64,000 nucleotides of DNA from LD21 sp963715785 (GCA_963715785.1 OY970276.1:1054001-1118000), one strand, 5' to 3'. Shown: positions 27,911 through 38,240, numbered from the stretch's first letter. Numbers and translations: made by a program. Notes: generated from the sequence alone by a model not told the origin.

Positions 27911-28441
27911 ATGGCAGAAATCTTAAAACACACGGGAAAAAATATCAGACCAGCTTTACTGGTAATTGATGTACAGAATAGATACATGGTGACGATTCCT
28001 CCCAGGCACAAGGAACTGGCTATATACTTTATAAACCTGCTAATTGATCTTTTCCGTAAACATGACTTTCCGATCATAAGGATTTATCACACTAATAAAG
28101 AAACCGGACCAATCCCTAATACAGAAGAGTTTGAATATCCTGCATCTATATCAGTCAAACCGGAAGACACTCCGGTAATTAAAACATATTCAGATAGTTT
28201 TAATAAAACTAATCTCCTGGAGATTCTCAACAAGAAAGGAAGCAATACATTGTTTTTATGTGGCTTAAGTGCGGTTGGTTGTGTTTTGGCAACCTGGATC
28301 GGGGCTCAAAATAATGATTTCAAAACTTTTATTGTAAAAGATGCAATCATGAGTCATAATTCTGAGTACACAAAAAACGTAGAGGTTATGTTCGACGCCG
28401 TGAGTTATGATGTGATAAAACTTATTCTTGAAAACTCCTGA
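27911..28441 (+). CDS. Cysteine hydrolase of the isochorismatase fold
   Basis: 176 residues. The triad of the family is complete: aspartate in LVIDVQN, lysine in VIKTYSDSF and the nucleophilic cysteine in LSAVGCVLAT. Such enzymes are amidohydrolases (nicotinamidase, pyrazinamidase, ureidoacrylate hydrolase) or isochorismatases. The substrate is unknown. Compare the protein at 47373, where the cysteine is missing. Confidence 0.85.
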   Translation: MAEILKHTGKNIRPALLVIDVQNRYMVTIPPRHKELAIYFINLLIDLFRKHDFPIIRIYHTNKETGPIPNTEEFEYPASISVKPEDTPVIKTYSDSFNKTNLLEILNKKGSNTLFLCGLSAVGCVLATWIGAQNNDFKTFIVKDAIMSHNSEYTKNVEVMFDAVSYDVIKLILENS

Positions 28442-28546
28442 GCCGCTTCTTCTTATGTTCTCCAGCCTCAGTTGCAACTTTGTAAATACGGGTTAATGAA
28501 CTGGTACAATTTTTGTTAACTCTCAGTATACCTACAACCTGATATT

Positions 28547-28993
28547 ATGAAAAAGATCTTTTGGGTGCTTTCACTTTGCTCTGTTTTTATTTCCTGTGAA
28601 AAAGCACATGACCTGAAAAACGTTAAAATAGATCAACTTTCAGTCAGTGGCTGCAAGACTGCCAATGGATTATTCGCTGATAGCATCAAATACAAAACCA
28701 TAGACAATTATTACCTATATATCACTAATATAAATAGCTATTTTAATTGTGACCCGGGGCAATTATCTGCAACCGTTGAAACCCGGAACAACACAATAAT
28801 TATAAATGAAACTGAAGATCAGGATTTAGCTAATTGTATTTGTCCTTATGACTTTAACTTCAGAGTAGGTCCGCTGGATTACGGAACCTATAATATTACC
28901 CTGACCAAAGATGGATCTTATTATGTGGAATTTTTAATTGACTTTACCTCAAACTCCAGCAGGGAGTTTATGATCCCGCATTTAGATAAATAA
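28547..28993 (+). CDS. Small lipoprotein of unknown function
   Basis: 148 residues, lipobox FISC. Four further cysteines (near residues 39, 67, 96 and 98, the last two in NCICPY) suggest disulphides. A beta-rich pattern is visible but no family is recognised. It precedes a barrel-like gene and two more lipoprotein genes in the same direction. Confidence 0.6.
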   Translation: MKKIFWVLSLCSVFISCEKAHDLKNVKIDQLSVSGCKTANGLFADSIKYKTIDNYYLYITNINSYFNCDPGQLSATVETRNNTIIINETEDQDLANCICPYDFNFRVGPLDYGTYNITLTKDGSYYVEFLIDFTSNSSREFMIPHLDK

Positions 28994-29093
28994 CTTGCAC
29001 AGATTAACACGGGCCTGGCTTCTTAAGTCAATCGTCTTTATTGAACCTGTGCTCAGATTTATGGTGACAATAAGAATTAACCCTTCTGCTTAT

Positions 29094-29867
29094 ATGAAAA
29101 CAAAATTTGTCCTTTTTATCTTAACTCTTTCCTTGCTCACCAATACAATATGGGGACAGGAAGAACAAAAACATAAGTTTGTTTTTCTTGAATCAGGAAT
29201 CGATGGCATTGCTTGCTATTCTCCTGAAAAAGACTATATCAGAGCTGTTAATGATCCATCTCTCGTTGCATATAGCACGGATAAAATAAAAGCATTGATG
29301 GTACTTAAATACATAGGAATAAAATTTGAATACAGGATTATCAAGAATTCGATAGGCTTGTCAGGCGGATTACGATATACCAGAATGAACACTTCCATAG
29401 GCAGAACATCATATTTAACAAATTCACCTGATTTCTTTTATGTAAGCTTCAATCATGACGGCCTTAATACTGAATTCGCTAAGGTCCGTGAGCTCAGTCA
29501 AAAAGTAAATTATCTTGGTGTTCCGCTTGAGCTTACCTATTATCCGGTGAATCCGAAAGTAATTGCTTTCTATTATAGAGCCGGAGTATCATTTAATGTA
29601 AAGCTCAGTTCTGAATCTGATGTGCTTTTTTTCAATGATCTTATGAAAACTTATCGTAATGAGGTTATCAGAGTAGTTGAAAAAGCCTGTCCGTACTATA
29701 CAACTTTTAATCTTGGATTAGGTCTGAAGGTGGGAAAATCCGAGAAACCCGGTTTTTTTATTGAGGCATATGCCCCGATTGGAGTCATTTACCCTGATAA
29801 CTCCTATTTCGTGAAGCCGTTAGCCGGCGGAGGTTTTCGAATAATGGCAAGAGTACCAATTAATTAA
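29094..29867 (+). CDS. Outer-membrane beta-barrel-like protein
   Basis: About 257 residues. I choose ATG 29094, which starts a clean signal peptide ending NTIWGQ; the longer reading has no signal sequence at its front. The body has alternating strands with IKFEYRI, LSGGLRYTRM, YLGVPLELTYYP and a glycine-rich penultimate strand. This resembles the PorT/OMP_b-brl_2 style small barrels. The lipoprotein gene at 29873 starts five bases after the stop. Confidence 0.65.
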   Translation: MKTKFVLFILTLSLLTNTIWGQEEQKHKFVFLESGIDGIACYSPEKDYIRAVNDPSLVAYSTDKIKALMVLKYIGIKFEYRIIKNSIGLSGGLRYTRMNTSIGRTSYLTNSPDFFYVSFNHDGLNTEFAKVRELSQKVNYLGVPLELTYYPVNPKVIAFYYRAGVSFNVKLSSESDVLFFNDLMKTYRNEVIRVVEKACPYYTTFNLGLGLKVGKSEKPGFFIEAYAPIGVIYPDNSYFVKPLAGGGFRIMARVPIN

Positions 29868-29872
29868 TTCAA

Positions 29873-30484
29873 ATGATGAAAAATCAAATATTCATATCAG
29901 GTATTATCTTAATCCTGTCTGCTGCCTCCTGCAGCAAAGATTATGAACTCGACAAATCAGTTTTGATTCCTGACAAAGACTATCCTGATCTTCCGGCTTA
30001 TACTGAATGGGGATATAATACATTTGGTGCATTGTACGACAGGGAACCCTTCCTCTATAATCCCGGCGTCCCTGTAAAGGTCATAAACTCCGGAGGGAAA
30101 ACATCGTTTACACTGAAGGGACACAAAGGTACATCCGGGTACTATTATTCCAATGATAACTCGTTGTCATTGACGTTCGACCTTATTGGCTTTTTGCCAC
30201 TATCTTATTCTGACCTTATTTCGTTAAATGACACCATAATTGATCTGACGAATCCGCTATGCAAAGTGTCCCTTCTGTCCGATACGGTAAAATGGGATGT
30301 AAAAATCTTAAACGGAAGCCTCAATTTTAAAAGAGCACAAAACTTAATTATTGATAAACAGCAGGCTGAAGTGATACTTTCAGGCACTTTCGAATTCCAG
30401 GCTTTGATAAACAATGAACCTACCAGTGTAACAGCCGGCAGATTTGATGATGGCATCAGCTTTGATAATTTTTTTAAATATTGA
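29873..30484 (+). CDS. Lipoprotein of unknown function
   Basis: 203 residues with the lipobox SAASC. The protein appears beta-rich (for example TSFTLKGHKG, YYYSNDNSLSLTFDL, VILSGTFEFQAL) and may sit on the outer membrane with the barrel encoded just upstream. No known family is recognised. The next gene starts 41 bases later. Confidence 0.6.
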   Translation: MMKNQIFISGIILILSAASCSKDYELDKSVLIPDKDYPDLPAYTEWGYNTFGALYDREPFLYNPGVPVKVINSGGKTSFTLKGHKGTSGYYYSNDNSLSLTFDLIGFLPLSYSDLISLNDTIIDLTNPLCKVSLLSDTVKWDVKILNGSLNFKRAQNLIIDKQQAEVILSGTFEFQALINNEPTSVTAGRFDDGISFDNFFKY

Positions 30485-30525
30485 TAATTGATCTTATGAG
30501 GTTTCGTTTTTCAAATCGTAAACAT

Positions 30526-31011
30526 ATGAAAGCTAATTTAGTATTTGCATTATTTCTGGCATCCTTAATATCGTGCACAGGAAATAAAGAAGGTAAAATC
30601 TCAAACACTGGCCGAATTCCGCTGGAGGGAACCTGGCAGCTCCTTACAGGAACCCTTATAGAAAAGGGAGACACTGCAGTGACTGATTACACTAAAAACA
30701 TGTCATTCATAAAAATAATAAATAACGACCATTTCGCATTTCTGCAACATGATCTGAATAAAGGAGTTGATTCCGGTGCTGTTTTTGTTGCAGGCGGCGG
30801 CCGTTATTCGCTTAGAGACAGCACGTATACTGAACATTTAGAGTACTGCAGTGCAAGGAACTGGGAGGGAAATGATTTCTTGTTTACTATTGCCATCAAA
30901 GCTGACACTTTGGTTATCAGAGGCGTTGAGAAGGTTGAAGGTGCAGGAGTTGACAGGCTGAATATTGAAAGGTATATCAGATTGAAGTTTCAACCCCTTT
31001 CAGCGAAATAA
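30526..31011 (+). CDS. Lipocalin-like lipoprotein
   Basis: About 161 residues. I choose ATG 30526, which starts the signal sequence with lipobox LISC; the upstream in-frame ATG codons give a charged leader. The domain starts with LEGTWQLL and ends with IERYIRLKF, a pattern similar to DUF4488-type lipocalin-like proteins of Bacteroidota. Function unknown. It ends the lipoprotein run. Confidence 0.65.
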   Translation: MKANLVFALFLASLISCTGNKEGKISNTGRIPLEGTWQLLTGTLIEKGDTAVTDYTKNMSFIKIINNDHFAFLQHDLNKGVDSGAVFVAGGGRYSLRDSTYTEHLEYCSARNWEGNDFLFTIAIKADTLVIRGVEKVEGAGVDRLNIERYIRLKFQPLSAK

Positions 31012-31440
31012 ATAATTAGCCTGCCTGACAACAGTATCACTGAACTAAATTACAGGTCTTCTTAAAAAGGGTCATGAAATTACTGTCTGTGCTAAAGTAA
31101 AAGTCTATCTTCCTGATGATCAGGCGTTCCCAACAGATGTCACTGACAGAAATGTTCTATACCGATGCAGTAAAAACAAATGATCAAAACACAAACCTGA
31201 TCTCTTCGGGTTGTACCTGGCTGAATATTTTTATGAAACCCTTAACAGGGCTTTCATGAAGTAATATTTATCTTGCGTTATAATCAATAATATTAAAATT
31301 GAAAAGAATACTTTTACTCTAAAGCCATTATGAATAAAGGAGTTCATAAGAAATGAGCTGACCATAATAAAGGCAGCATAATCCATGACATCAGAAAACT
31401 TACTTTTGAAATTATTCTGCTCCGATTTTAACCCAGGAAT
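31012..31440. other. Intergenic stretch, possibly a decayed coding region
   Basis: No intact gene is present. One frame from about 31049 to 31264 is open except for one internal TGA at 31181 and reads like protein (GLLKKGHEITV, then DLFGLYLAEYFYETL). This might be a gene remnant, but it has no recognisable family and may be chance. Confidence 0.25.
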
Positions 31441-31911
31441 ATGAATATAAAAATAAGAAAAGCCACAACAGAAGATTTTCCGGAAATAATTTTGCTGATC
31501 AAAGAGCTGGCTGCCTTCGAAAAATCAGCTGATAAAGTATCGAACAGTGTTGAATTGATGAAGCAGGAAATGGAATTCTTTCACTGCTTTGTGGCTGAAA
31601 CTGAAACCAGAGAGATAGCCGGCATGGTCATCTATTTCTTTGCTTATTATACCTGGGTAGGTAAATCATTGTATCTGGAGGATATTTATATTAAAGAGCC
31701 ATTCAGAAGACATAAAATAGGGACAGCCTTGCTTTGTAAGATATTTGAGGTTGCCAGGAATGAGAATTGCAAAAGAGTCAGATGGCAGGTACTAAACTGG
31801 AATAGCACCGCAATTCAAATGTATAGAAAAAACGGTGCTGAAATTGACGATGAATGGTTAAACTGCAATTTTGACTCAGAAGCAATAAAAAATTTCCCAA
31901 TTGGCTTCTAA
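31441..31911 (+). CDS. GNAT N-acetyltransferase, SAT/thialysine-like
   Basis: 156 residues. The acetyl-CoA-binding pyrophosphate loop is visible as RRHKIGTALL, preceded by LYLEDIYI; the C-terminal WNSTAIQMYRKNGAE is a family signature of diamine/thialysine acetyltransferases. It should transfer acetyl groups to a polyamine or lysine analogue. Stands alone before the histidine kinase gene. Confidence 0.88.
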   Translation: MNIKIRKATTEDFPEIILLIKELAAFEKSADKVSNSVELMKQEMEFFHCFVAETETREIAGMVIYFFAYYTWVGKSLYLEDIYIKEPFRRHKIGTALLCKIFEVARNENCKRVRWQVLNWNSTAIQMYRKNGAEIDDEWLNCNFDSEAIKNFPIGF

Positions 31912-32127
31912 CGCCATTTATCCCCTGCTTGCTCTCTATTCAGAACTAAGGCCTCGTTAATGTCCGATCATGTTTTCAGATCAGATTAAAGTGTCATATT
32001 TAATAAAAAAGTATTTCTCCGAATGGAATATTATTACTGAAACGGACATAAATTTGAACCATGATATTACAAAATAGTGCTTGGTATGTTATACTCATAA
32101 AATTAAAAGTTAAATATTATCAGAATA

Positions 32128-34464
32128 ATGCAAAGTACTAAATTCACTTTCCCTCAAATATTCGCAAGGAAAGCTTTTCTTCTATATCTGCTGCTGTTGA
32201 TTACAGGTATAAGTCTTGCAGGATGGCTGTCAGGAATAAAAACTTTATCCTCATTCTCTTCAGCATTTATTCCTATTGCTCCTTCAACCTCGGTGACATT
32301 TATAATTCTGAGCATTCACTTCCTTCTCTTTATCAGATATGAGAAGACGCGTAATTATGAATCAGGACTTACTTCGCTTGTAGTAATTGTCGGATTGTTC
32401 TGTCTGTTGCTTTTTTTCGACTATCTGTTCAATTTCAGATGGGATATTGAAAATATTTTTATAAAAAATCCCTTTATGTTTGGGAGAGTAACTGCAGGTC
32501 GTATGTCACCAATAACTGCCTTGCTTTTTATTTTGATTTGCATAAGTCTTCTATCAGTACGAAAAAATAACCCCGATTGGATAAAATATATTGGTGGCAG
32601 CTTCTCATTGCTGGTTTTTCTCATGTCCTCGGTCTTGTTAATCGGATACATGTACAAAGTACCCATTTTATATGGAAGCAATATTATCCCGGTTTCACTG
32701 CCAACCTCGATTTGCTTCTTCTTGTTCAGTACAACTCTGATCAGATTTAATGAATCAAGGTTTTGGACATTCAATCTGATTACAGATAATAATATCACGC
32801 GGCAATTATTAAGATCCTTTTTACCGGTAGTTGTAGTAATTGTTATTTTCCAGGATTATCTAATTGCGAACCTTTCCTTCCACCTGAAAAATCCTACACT
32901 TTCAATTGCGGTTATTCTGTTAGTGAGTATTCCTGTTACAATCTTTTTATTAACCAGAGTCTCTGCAAACATAGGAACCCAGTTACTCAGAGCTGAGCAG
33001 CAATTAAAGGAAAGTGAAGAAAAATTTCGTTCCACGATGGAAAACTCAGCAGATGCAATATTTATAACCAATCAGAAGGGCCAGTACGTATATACCAATA
33101 AGGCAGTAACTGAAATGCTTGGGTATACATATGAAGAAATGATGAAAAAAACAATCACCGATCTCTGCCCTGCAGATGAAATTGATGATTATCTGAATAT
33201 GTTCGGGCAGATACTGACAGAAGGGAAGGTCTTTACCGAAATTGAACTTTTAAAGAAAGAAGGCAATTACATTTCAACCGATTTAAATGCCGTTTTGCTG
33301 CCGGATGGAATGGTTTATGGTAGTTGCAGGGATATAAGCGACCGCAAGAAGGCAGAGAAAGATCTGGCAGAATCGCTTCAGTTTAATGCCCAGATTATCA
33401 ATAGCATTCAGGAAGGAATAATAGTATATGATTCGACACTCCATTATAAAGTATGGAATCCGTTTATGGAAAAGCTGTCAGGAATTCCTGCCTCCCGGGT
33501 ACTGGGAAAATATCCCACCGAGCTGTTCCCTTTTTTAGAAGCTGCAGGAGTGATTGAAAATCTTAAAAGAACACTGAATGGAGAAATAATCGGCGCTGTT
33601 GATTTCCCATTCAAGGTACCTGATTCTGACAAATCAGGCTGGACTTCTGACAGGAATATACCATTCCGGGATGTCAACGGGGAAATAATCGGCATTATTG
33701 GCACTGTTTATGATATCACTGATCGTAAAAGAGCAGAGCAAATAATTAAAGAAAATGAAGTTAAAATGATCCGGCTGAACGCAGATAAGGATCGCTTCAT
33801 ATCAATTCTTGGACATGATTTGAAGAGCCCTTTCAACAGTATTCTCGGGCTGTCAGAATTATTAGCCAGGGATATTGAAAAGTTCTCTGCTGAAGAAATC
33901 GAAGATCTCGCAAATAATCTCTACAATTCAGCAAAAAATACGAATAGATTGCTTGATGATATTCTGATTTGGGCCCGGACTCAACAGGGCGAGATCACCT
34001 TCAAACCCAAAATTTTGAATTTTTCAGAATTATGCGGAAGCATAATTGAAATACTTAATCCCGGAGCACAGGCAAAAAGCATAACCATCAATTATTACGG
34101 TGATGCAGGAATTGAAGTTTATGCAGATATTGATATGCTGAAAACCATAGTTCTTAACCTGGTCTCCAATGCAATAAAATTTACAAATACGGGAGGCACA
34201 ATAAACATCAAAGCTGAGAAATTTCCTGAGAATGTTACGATATCTGTCTCAGATAACGGAGTAGGCATCAGCAGGAAGGACCTGGTAAAATTGTTTGATA
34301 TTTCACAGGTCATCTCAACTCCTGGTACAGCAAAAGAAACTGGGACAGGTCTGGGGCTGTTGTTATGCAAAGAATTTGTCGAGAAGCATGGAGGAAAGAT
34401 CTGGGTTGAAAGTGAAGAAGGAAAAGGAAGTGATTTTAAATTCAGCTTACCTGCACTGTTCTAA
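32128..34464 (+). CDS. Membrane PAS histidine kinase
   Basis: 778 residues. About seven or eight transmembrane helices fill the first 280 residues. Two PAS domains follow (from about residues 295 and 420), then a HisKA domain with ILGHDLKSPFNS (His563, the expected phosphorylation site), and an HATPase domain with AIKFTN, DNGVGI and GTGLGLLL. There is no receiver domain and no regulator gene directly beside it; the LytTR gene 270 bases downstream lacks a receiver domain. The signal is unknown. Confidence 0.9.
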   Translation: MQSTKFTFPQIFARKAFLLYLLLLITGISLAGWLSGIKTLSSFSSAFIPIAPSTSVTFIILSIHFLLFIRYEKTRNYESGLTSLVVIVGLFCLLLFFDYLFNFRWDIENIFIKNPFMFGRVTAGRMSPITALLFILICISLLSVRKNNPDWIKYIGGSFSLLVFLMSSVLLIGYMYKVPILYGSNIIPVSLPTSICFFLFSTTLIRFNESRFWTFNLITDNNITRQLLRSFLPVVVVIVIFQDYLIANLSFHLKNPTLSIAVILLVSIPVTIFLLTRVSANIGTQLLRAEQQLKESEEKFRSTMENSADAIFITNQKGQYVYTNKAVTEMLGYTYEEMMKKTITDLCPADEIDDYLNMFGQILTEGKVFTEIELLKKEGNYISTDLNAVLLPDGMVYGSCRDISDRKKAEKDLAESLQFNAQIINSIQEGIIVYDSTLHYKVWNPFMEKLSGIPASRVLGKYPTELFPFLEAAGVIENLKRTLNGEIIGAVDFPFKVPDSDKSGWTSDRNIPFRDVNGEIIGIIGTVYDITDRKRAEQIIKENEVKMIRLNADKDRFISILGHDLKSPFNSILGLSELLARDIEKFSAEEIEDLANNLYNSAKNTNRLLDDILIWARTQQGEITFKPKILNFSELCGSIIEILNPGAQAKSITINYYGDAGIEVYADIDMLKTIVLNLVSNAIKFTNTGGTINIKAEKFPENVTISVSDNGVGISRKDLVKLFDISQVISTPGTAKETGTGLGLLLCKEFVEKHGGKIWVESEEGKGSDFKFSLPALF

Positions 34465-34559
34465 TTCAGAACCAGTCCGGTTCTGAACTGAAATCAATGC
34501 CTCAGCTTTAATTAAGACCCGGGAAGAAAGAGGTTTAAATGTACCTTTGGGAAGATGGG

Positions 34560-34614
34560 ATTGCCTTTCAGGGCAATTATTTATTTTCGTCCCGATTTAC
34601 CGAGGCGTTTTTTT
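34560..34614 (+). terminator. Tandem hairpins after the histidine kinase gene
   Basis: ATTGCC/GGCAAT with a 6-base loop at 34560-34577, then an imperfect CGTCCCG/CGAGGCG hairpin at 34589-34607 followed by seven T. The second hairpin has a mismatch and a G-T pair, so the call is tentative. Confidence 0.4.
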
Positions 34615-34733
34615 CACAGAGATTAACTATCTTGGCTGATGAGTTGCAAGTGTGTATTTGGACTGACAAATTAACTGCAGACTCTGTTACTTTCCATATA
34701 TATATGAACCTATAATCATATAAATAAGGCCGG

Positions 34734-35618
34734 ATGAAAAGCGGAATTCAAAAATGGTTAAATAGTCCCTACCCTCAAAATTATATAATAAGAAGTCCTT
34801 TTAATGGAGCCTTAATAATTGCAATATTCTGTTTCGGCTTTGCTGCTCTTTACAGGCCCCTGAATACGCATGCGGCCAGATCATTGAGCTTTGATGCGAC
34901 TATGGCCGCCTATTGCTTTTTATCCGGCGTCTTTGTATTTCTCTCAATTAAGGTTCTGAAGAGAGTCGGATACTTTTCCAGTATTAAAGACTGGACCATC
35001 CTCCGGGAATTGCTGTCGGTTTTTATTGTGCTGTTCTTTTTAGGTATTGCCATATACATACTTGGCTTTTTCATTGAAGTGGCACCACCAGGATCAAGAC
35101 TGAATATTGCAACCCTGCTTAACTCCTTTAAGGGAGCTTTTTTAACAGGTATATTCCCGCTTATCTTTTTTGCCTCTATAAATTATCGCTATCTCTTCGT
35201 GCAAACCATTAAGTATAATGAAGAAAACAGTACAGAGGCAGGATTGAATAACCAACCTGTTGAAAATTTATTAAAAATAAGCTCTCAGCTGAAAAAAGAA
35301 GAATTAAGCTTTTATCCAAGTCAGTTTCTCTATGCCGAATCGGATGGCAATTATGTGGTCTTTTATTTAAACCGCAATAATGTCATTAAAAAAGAGATAA
35401 TCCGTAATTCGATAAACAGCATTGAAGAGCAATTATCAGGAATTCCTTATGTATTAAGAACACACAGGGCATTCATAGTAAATTTAAAAAAAGTAAGAAG
35501 CAAACAGGGAAACACTCTCGGCTATCTCGTAAAACTGTCGGATACTGAAAATAAAATCCCTGTTTCACGTAATAACACCAGGGTTTTTAATGAACTGTTG
35601 ACACAATATCATTCTTAG
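34734..35618 (+). CDS. Membrane-bound LytTR transcription regulator
   Basis: 294 residues. Four transmembrane helices in the first 165 residues are followed by a linker and a C-terminal LytTR DNA-binding domain (about residues 196-291; FLYAESDGNYVVFYL, LRTHRAFIVNL and KIPVSRN). There is no receiver domain, so the membrane part may sense directly. An outer-membrane receptor gene follows 179 bases downstream and is a natural target. A histidine kinase gene lies upstream. Confidence 0.85.
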   Translation: MKSGIQKWLNSPYPQNYIIRSPFNGALIIAIFCFGFAALYRPLNTHAARSLSFDATMAAYCFLSGVFVFLSIKVLKRVGYFSSIKDWTILRELLSVFIVLFFLGIAIYILGFFIEVAPPGSRLNIATLLNSFKGAFLTGIFPLIFFASINYRYLFVQTIKYNEENSTEAGLNNQPVENLLKISSQLKKEELSFYPSQFLYAESDGNYVVFYLNRNNVIKKEIIRNSINSIEEQLSGIPYVLRTHRAFIVNLKKVRSKQGNTLGYLVKLSDTENKIPVSRNNTRVFNELLTQYHS

Positions 35619-35797
35619 TGTTTTGCCGTTCGTAACAAAATATTGCTTCCCGTCCCAGACAGAATTCATTATACTGCCTCATAATTACAACTGAGAACAA
35701 ATCTTTACCATCTATCCCAATTAGTTGGAGCGAGCCGTCTTATTGCCTCAATTTGCACAAGTAAATCAATTGCAAATTTTAATTAATAAGCGGAATT

Positions 35798-38173
35798 ATG
35801 AAATCATCAGGTGTACAAAAAGTAGTAAAAAAATTTATCCTGCTCATGTTTGTTATAATGACTGGTTTGTCAGGGTTACAGGGGCAGGAACAGCAAAAAC
35901 CATCGATCAAAGGACAGCTGAAAGATCAGCATCAGCAGGCAGTAGCTTTTGCTACCGTTGCATTACGCAGATTGTCCGATTCAACATTGATTACAGGAAC
36001 AGCCAGTAATATGGATGGTGAATTCAGTCTCGAATCTCTTACCCGCGGGAAGTATTGTCTTATTGTAAGTGCAATTGGTTATAACCGGGTGTCAGTAAAC
36101 ATAGATTTGACAGATAACTTTAATGCGGGCATTATTCTATTGCAGGAAAAAGCTGTAGCTCTTGATGAAATTGTAGTTGTAGGGGAACGCATTAAGGCGA
36201 AAACAGAAGCAAACAAGACCACCTTCTTTGTAAACAAAAAGATGTATGATGTTTCTGATAATGGGGTCGATTTGCTGAGCTATATCCCCGGGGTGCAGGT
36301 TGATTTACTGAAAAACATTTCATTAGAAGGCAGCCAGCATATTATTATTCAGGTAGATGGGAAAGAGCGTGACAGAAATTATTTAAGTCAGTTAAACTCT
36401 GATCTTATTGATAAAGTGGAAGTCATCAGCACCCCTGATTCCAGATATGATGCAGATGTAACAGGGGTCATAAACATCATTCTCAAAAAGGATAAAAAAT
36501 CAGGAATAAATGGTCATATTCATGCTGAAGTTCCGACTTCTGAATCTGTTTATATCTTCCCTGATTACAGTTTCAATTATAATTTCAAAAAGCTGAATTT
36601 ATACACTTCCTACGATGGCAGCTTAAGCTATCTTGATATCGTCGAAAACAGCAACCGCACCCTTAGGACTCCTGACGGAGAAACCGAACTGGTGTCCGAT
36701 CAGAAATTAAGACAAAAAGACTGGTCGCATAGATTCCATTACGGATTTGACTATTTCTTAAATGAAAAGAATCAGATTAACTTTTATGCATTTTATAACC
36801 CCTATTCAAACGAGCTTAGCGGAAATGTCGATCTGAATGTTTCAGGAGATAACACCGGCGATCAATATTGGTCAGCACAAAAAAAGGATTACGATATTAA
36901 TCGCTCGGCATTCTATTCTCTCTATTTCAAACATTTATTCAGCAAGCCTCAAAGAGAAATCAATGTCGATTTAAGCTATTACAATTTTAAGGCAGAAAAC
37001 ACCACGACTTACCTCTCTGATCAAAGTACATCCGGGAATTTTTTACAGGACCAGGTAAATACCGTTAAGCCTGAACAAAACTCAGTAATTCTAAGGATTG
37101 ATTACACTTCACCGGTTAGCGATAAGCTCAAATTCGATTCCGGAGTTAAGGTCAGATCACAATTGCTTAAGGACATACAATCGCCTGAATTTAAATATGA
37201 TGAAACTGTTTTTGCTTTATACGGAACACTCACATATACTTCTTCAAAATACACTTTTAATGCCGGATTGCGTGCCGAAGAATCAACCTCAGGCTTAGCT
37301 ACCAGCTTTAACAATAAAGTTTTTGCCCTAATGCCGAATGTAACTTTGAGCTATAAGCCTGCTCCAAAACAAAACATAAAGCTGGCATACAGCCGTTCAG
37401 TTTATCGTCCGAATATCTATGAATTAAATCCTTACACATCATTAGATGATCCTTATACCATCCAGAGCGGAAACCCGGAACTGAAGCCGGAATTCCGTCA
37501 AAACCTGTCGCTCGAATACTCGAAGAACATTGAAAACAGCTTTGTTTCATTTCAATTATTCTATAAAAAGAGAGCTAATGCTATAAATCATTATATGTTT
37601 ATCAATGAATCTGACATGTTCGAAACGCTTATCGGCAATCTGGGTGACATAAACAGGTACGGCATTCAGATAAGCGGCACAGTAAAGCTTCATAAAGCAA
37701 TAACTGTAAATCCATTTTTCAGCTTCTTCAACGTATCCACAAGAGGCAACAGCCTTTCAACACTGTACAATATTGAAAACAGGAATAAAATCGCATTCGA
37801 ATCTGGTCTTTCAGCCATAGTAACATTCAGGCACGACATTTCCGCTTCGTTACAATTTCAGTATAACAGTCCCCAGACAGATATTCAGAGCTTATCATTC
37901 AGTGATGCTCTCTATTTCGTTTCCATAGAAAAAAACTTCAGTCAAAAATTCAAAGTAGGCATAATGAGTGCACTTCCGTTTTCAAAATCGTTTACTTATC
38001 AGGGATCTGAAGTCAGAGGCGAGAATTTCTATAGCCATTCCGAAGGAAATGTAAAACTGTCCGTCGTACCCGTCTGGCTTAAATTCACCTATCAGTTTAA
38101 TTCAGGTAAAAAATCAGAAAAGATAAACCGTGAAAAAGAAGAGGTTGATAATATGCCCAAGAAAGGATTTTAG
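35798..38173 (+). CDS. TonB-dependent-like outer membrane beta-barrel protein (OMP_b-brl_3)
   Basis: 791 residues. A signal sequence (ends GLQGQ) leads to a carboxypeptidase-regulatory-like domain (IKGQLKDQHQQAVAFATVAL, shown as VAFATVALR) and a plug-like region (VVVGERIKAK, VINIILKKD), then a large barrel ending near WLKFTYQFNS with a basic tail. It is a divergent relative of the protein at 22945. The upstream LytTR gene may control it. No SusD gene is adjacent, so its ligand is open. Confidence 0.87.
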   Translation: MKSSGVQKVVKKFILLMFVIMTGLSGLQGQEQQKPSIKGQLKDQHQQAVAFATVALRRLSDSTLITGTASNMDGEFSLESLTRGKYCLIVSAIGYNRVSVNIDLTDNFNAGIILLQEKAVALDEIVVVGERIKAKTEANKTTFFVNKKMYDVSDNGVDLLSYIPGVQVDLLKNISLEGSQHIIIQVDGKERDRNYLSQLNSDLIDKVEVISTPDSRYDADVTGVINIILKKDKKSGINGHIHAEVPTSESVYIFPDYSFNYNFKKLNLYTSYDGSLSYLDIVENSNRTLRTPDGETELVSDQKLRQKDWSHRFHYGFDYFLNEKNQINFYAFYNPYSNELSGNVDLNVSGDNTGDQYWSAQKKDYDINRSAFYSLYFKHLFSKPQREINVDLSYYNFKAENTTTYLSDQSTSGNFLQDQVNTVKPEQNSVILRIDYTSPVSDKLKFDSGVKVRSQLLKDIQSPEFKYDETVFALYGTLTYTSSKYTFNAGLRAEESTSGLATSFNNKVFALMPNVTLSYKPAPKQNIKLAYSRSVYRPNIYELNPYTSLDDPYTIQSGNPELKPEFRQNLSLEYSKNIENSFVSFQLFYKKRANAINHYMFINESDMFETLIGNLGDINRYGIQISGTVKLHKAITVNPFFSFFNVSTRGNSLSTLYNIENRNKIAFESGLSAIVTFRHDISASLQFQYNSPQTDIQSLSFSDALYFVSIEKNFSQKFKVGIMSALPFSKSFTYQGSEVRGENFYSHSEGNVKLSVVPVWLKFTYQFNSGKKSEKINREKEEVDNMPKKGF

Positions 38174-38215
38174 CCTCGATAAGAGATTTAATTTGAGATC
38201 AGAGTATTATCAGCA

Positions 38216-38240
38216 CCCCCGGCTGCCACCGGGGGTTTTC
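38216..38240 (+). terminator. Intrinsic terminator after the receptor gene
   Basis: A CCCCCGG/CCGGGGG stem with a 6-base loop (CTGCCA) is followed by TTTT, 40 bases past the stop codon. Confidence 0.8.

Noticed and set aside
31049..31264. Possible gene with one internal TGA
   Set aside because: Protein-like in part, but no start, no family and a stop; kept only as a note on the gap.
32128..35618. Histidine kinase and LytTR gene as a two-component pair
   Set aside because: The LytTR protein has no receiver domain, so phosphotransfer from the kinase is not supported.
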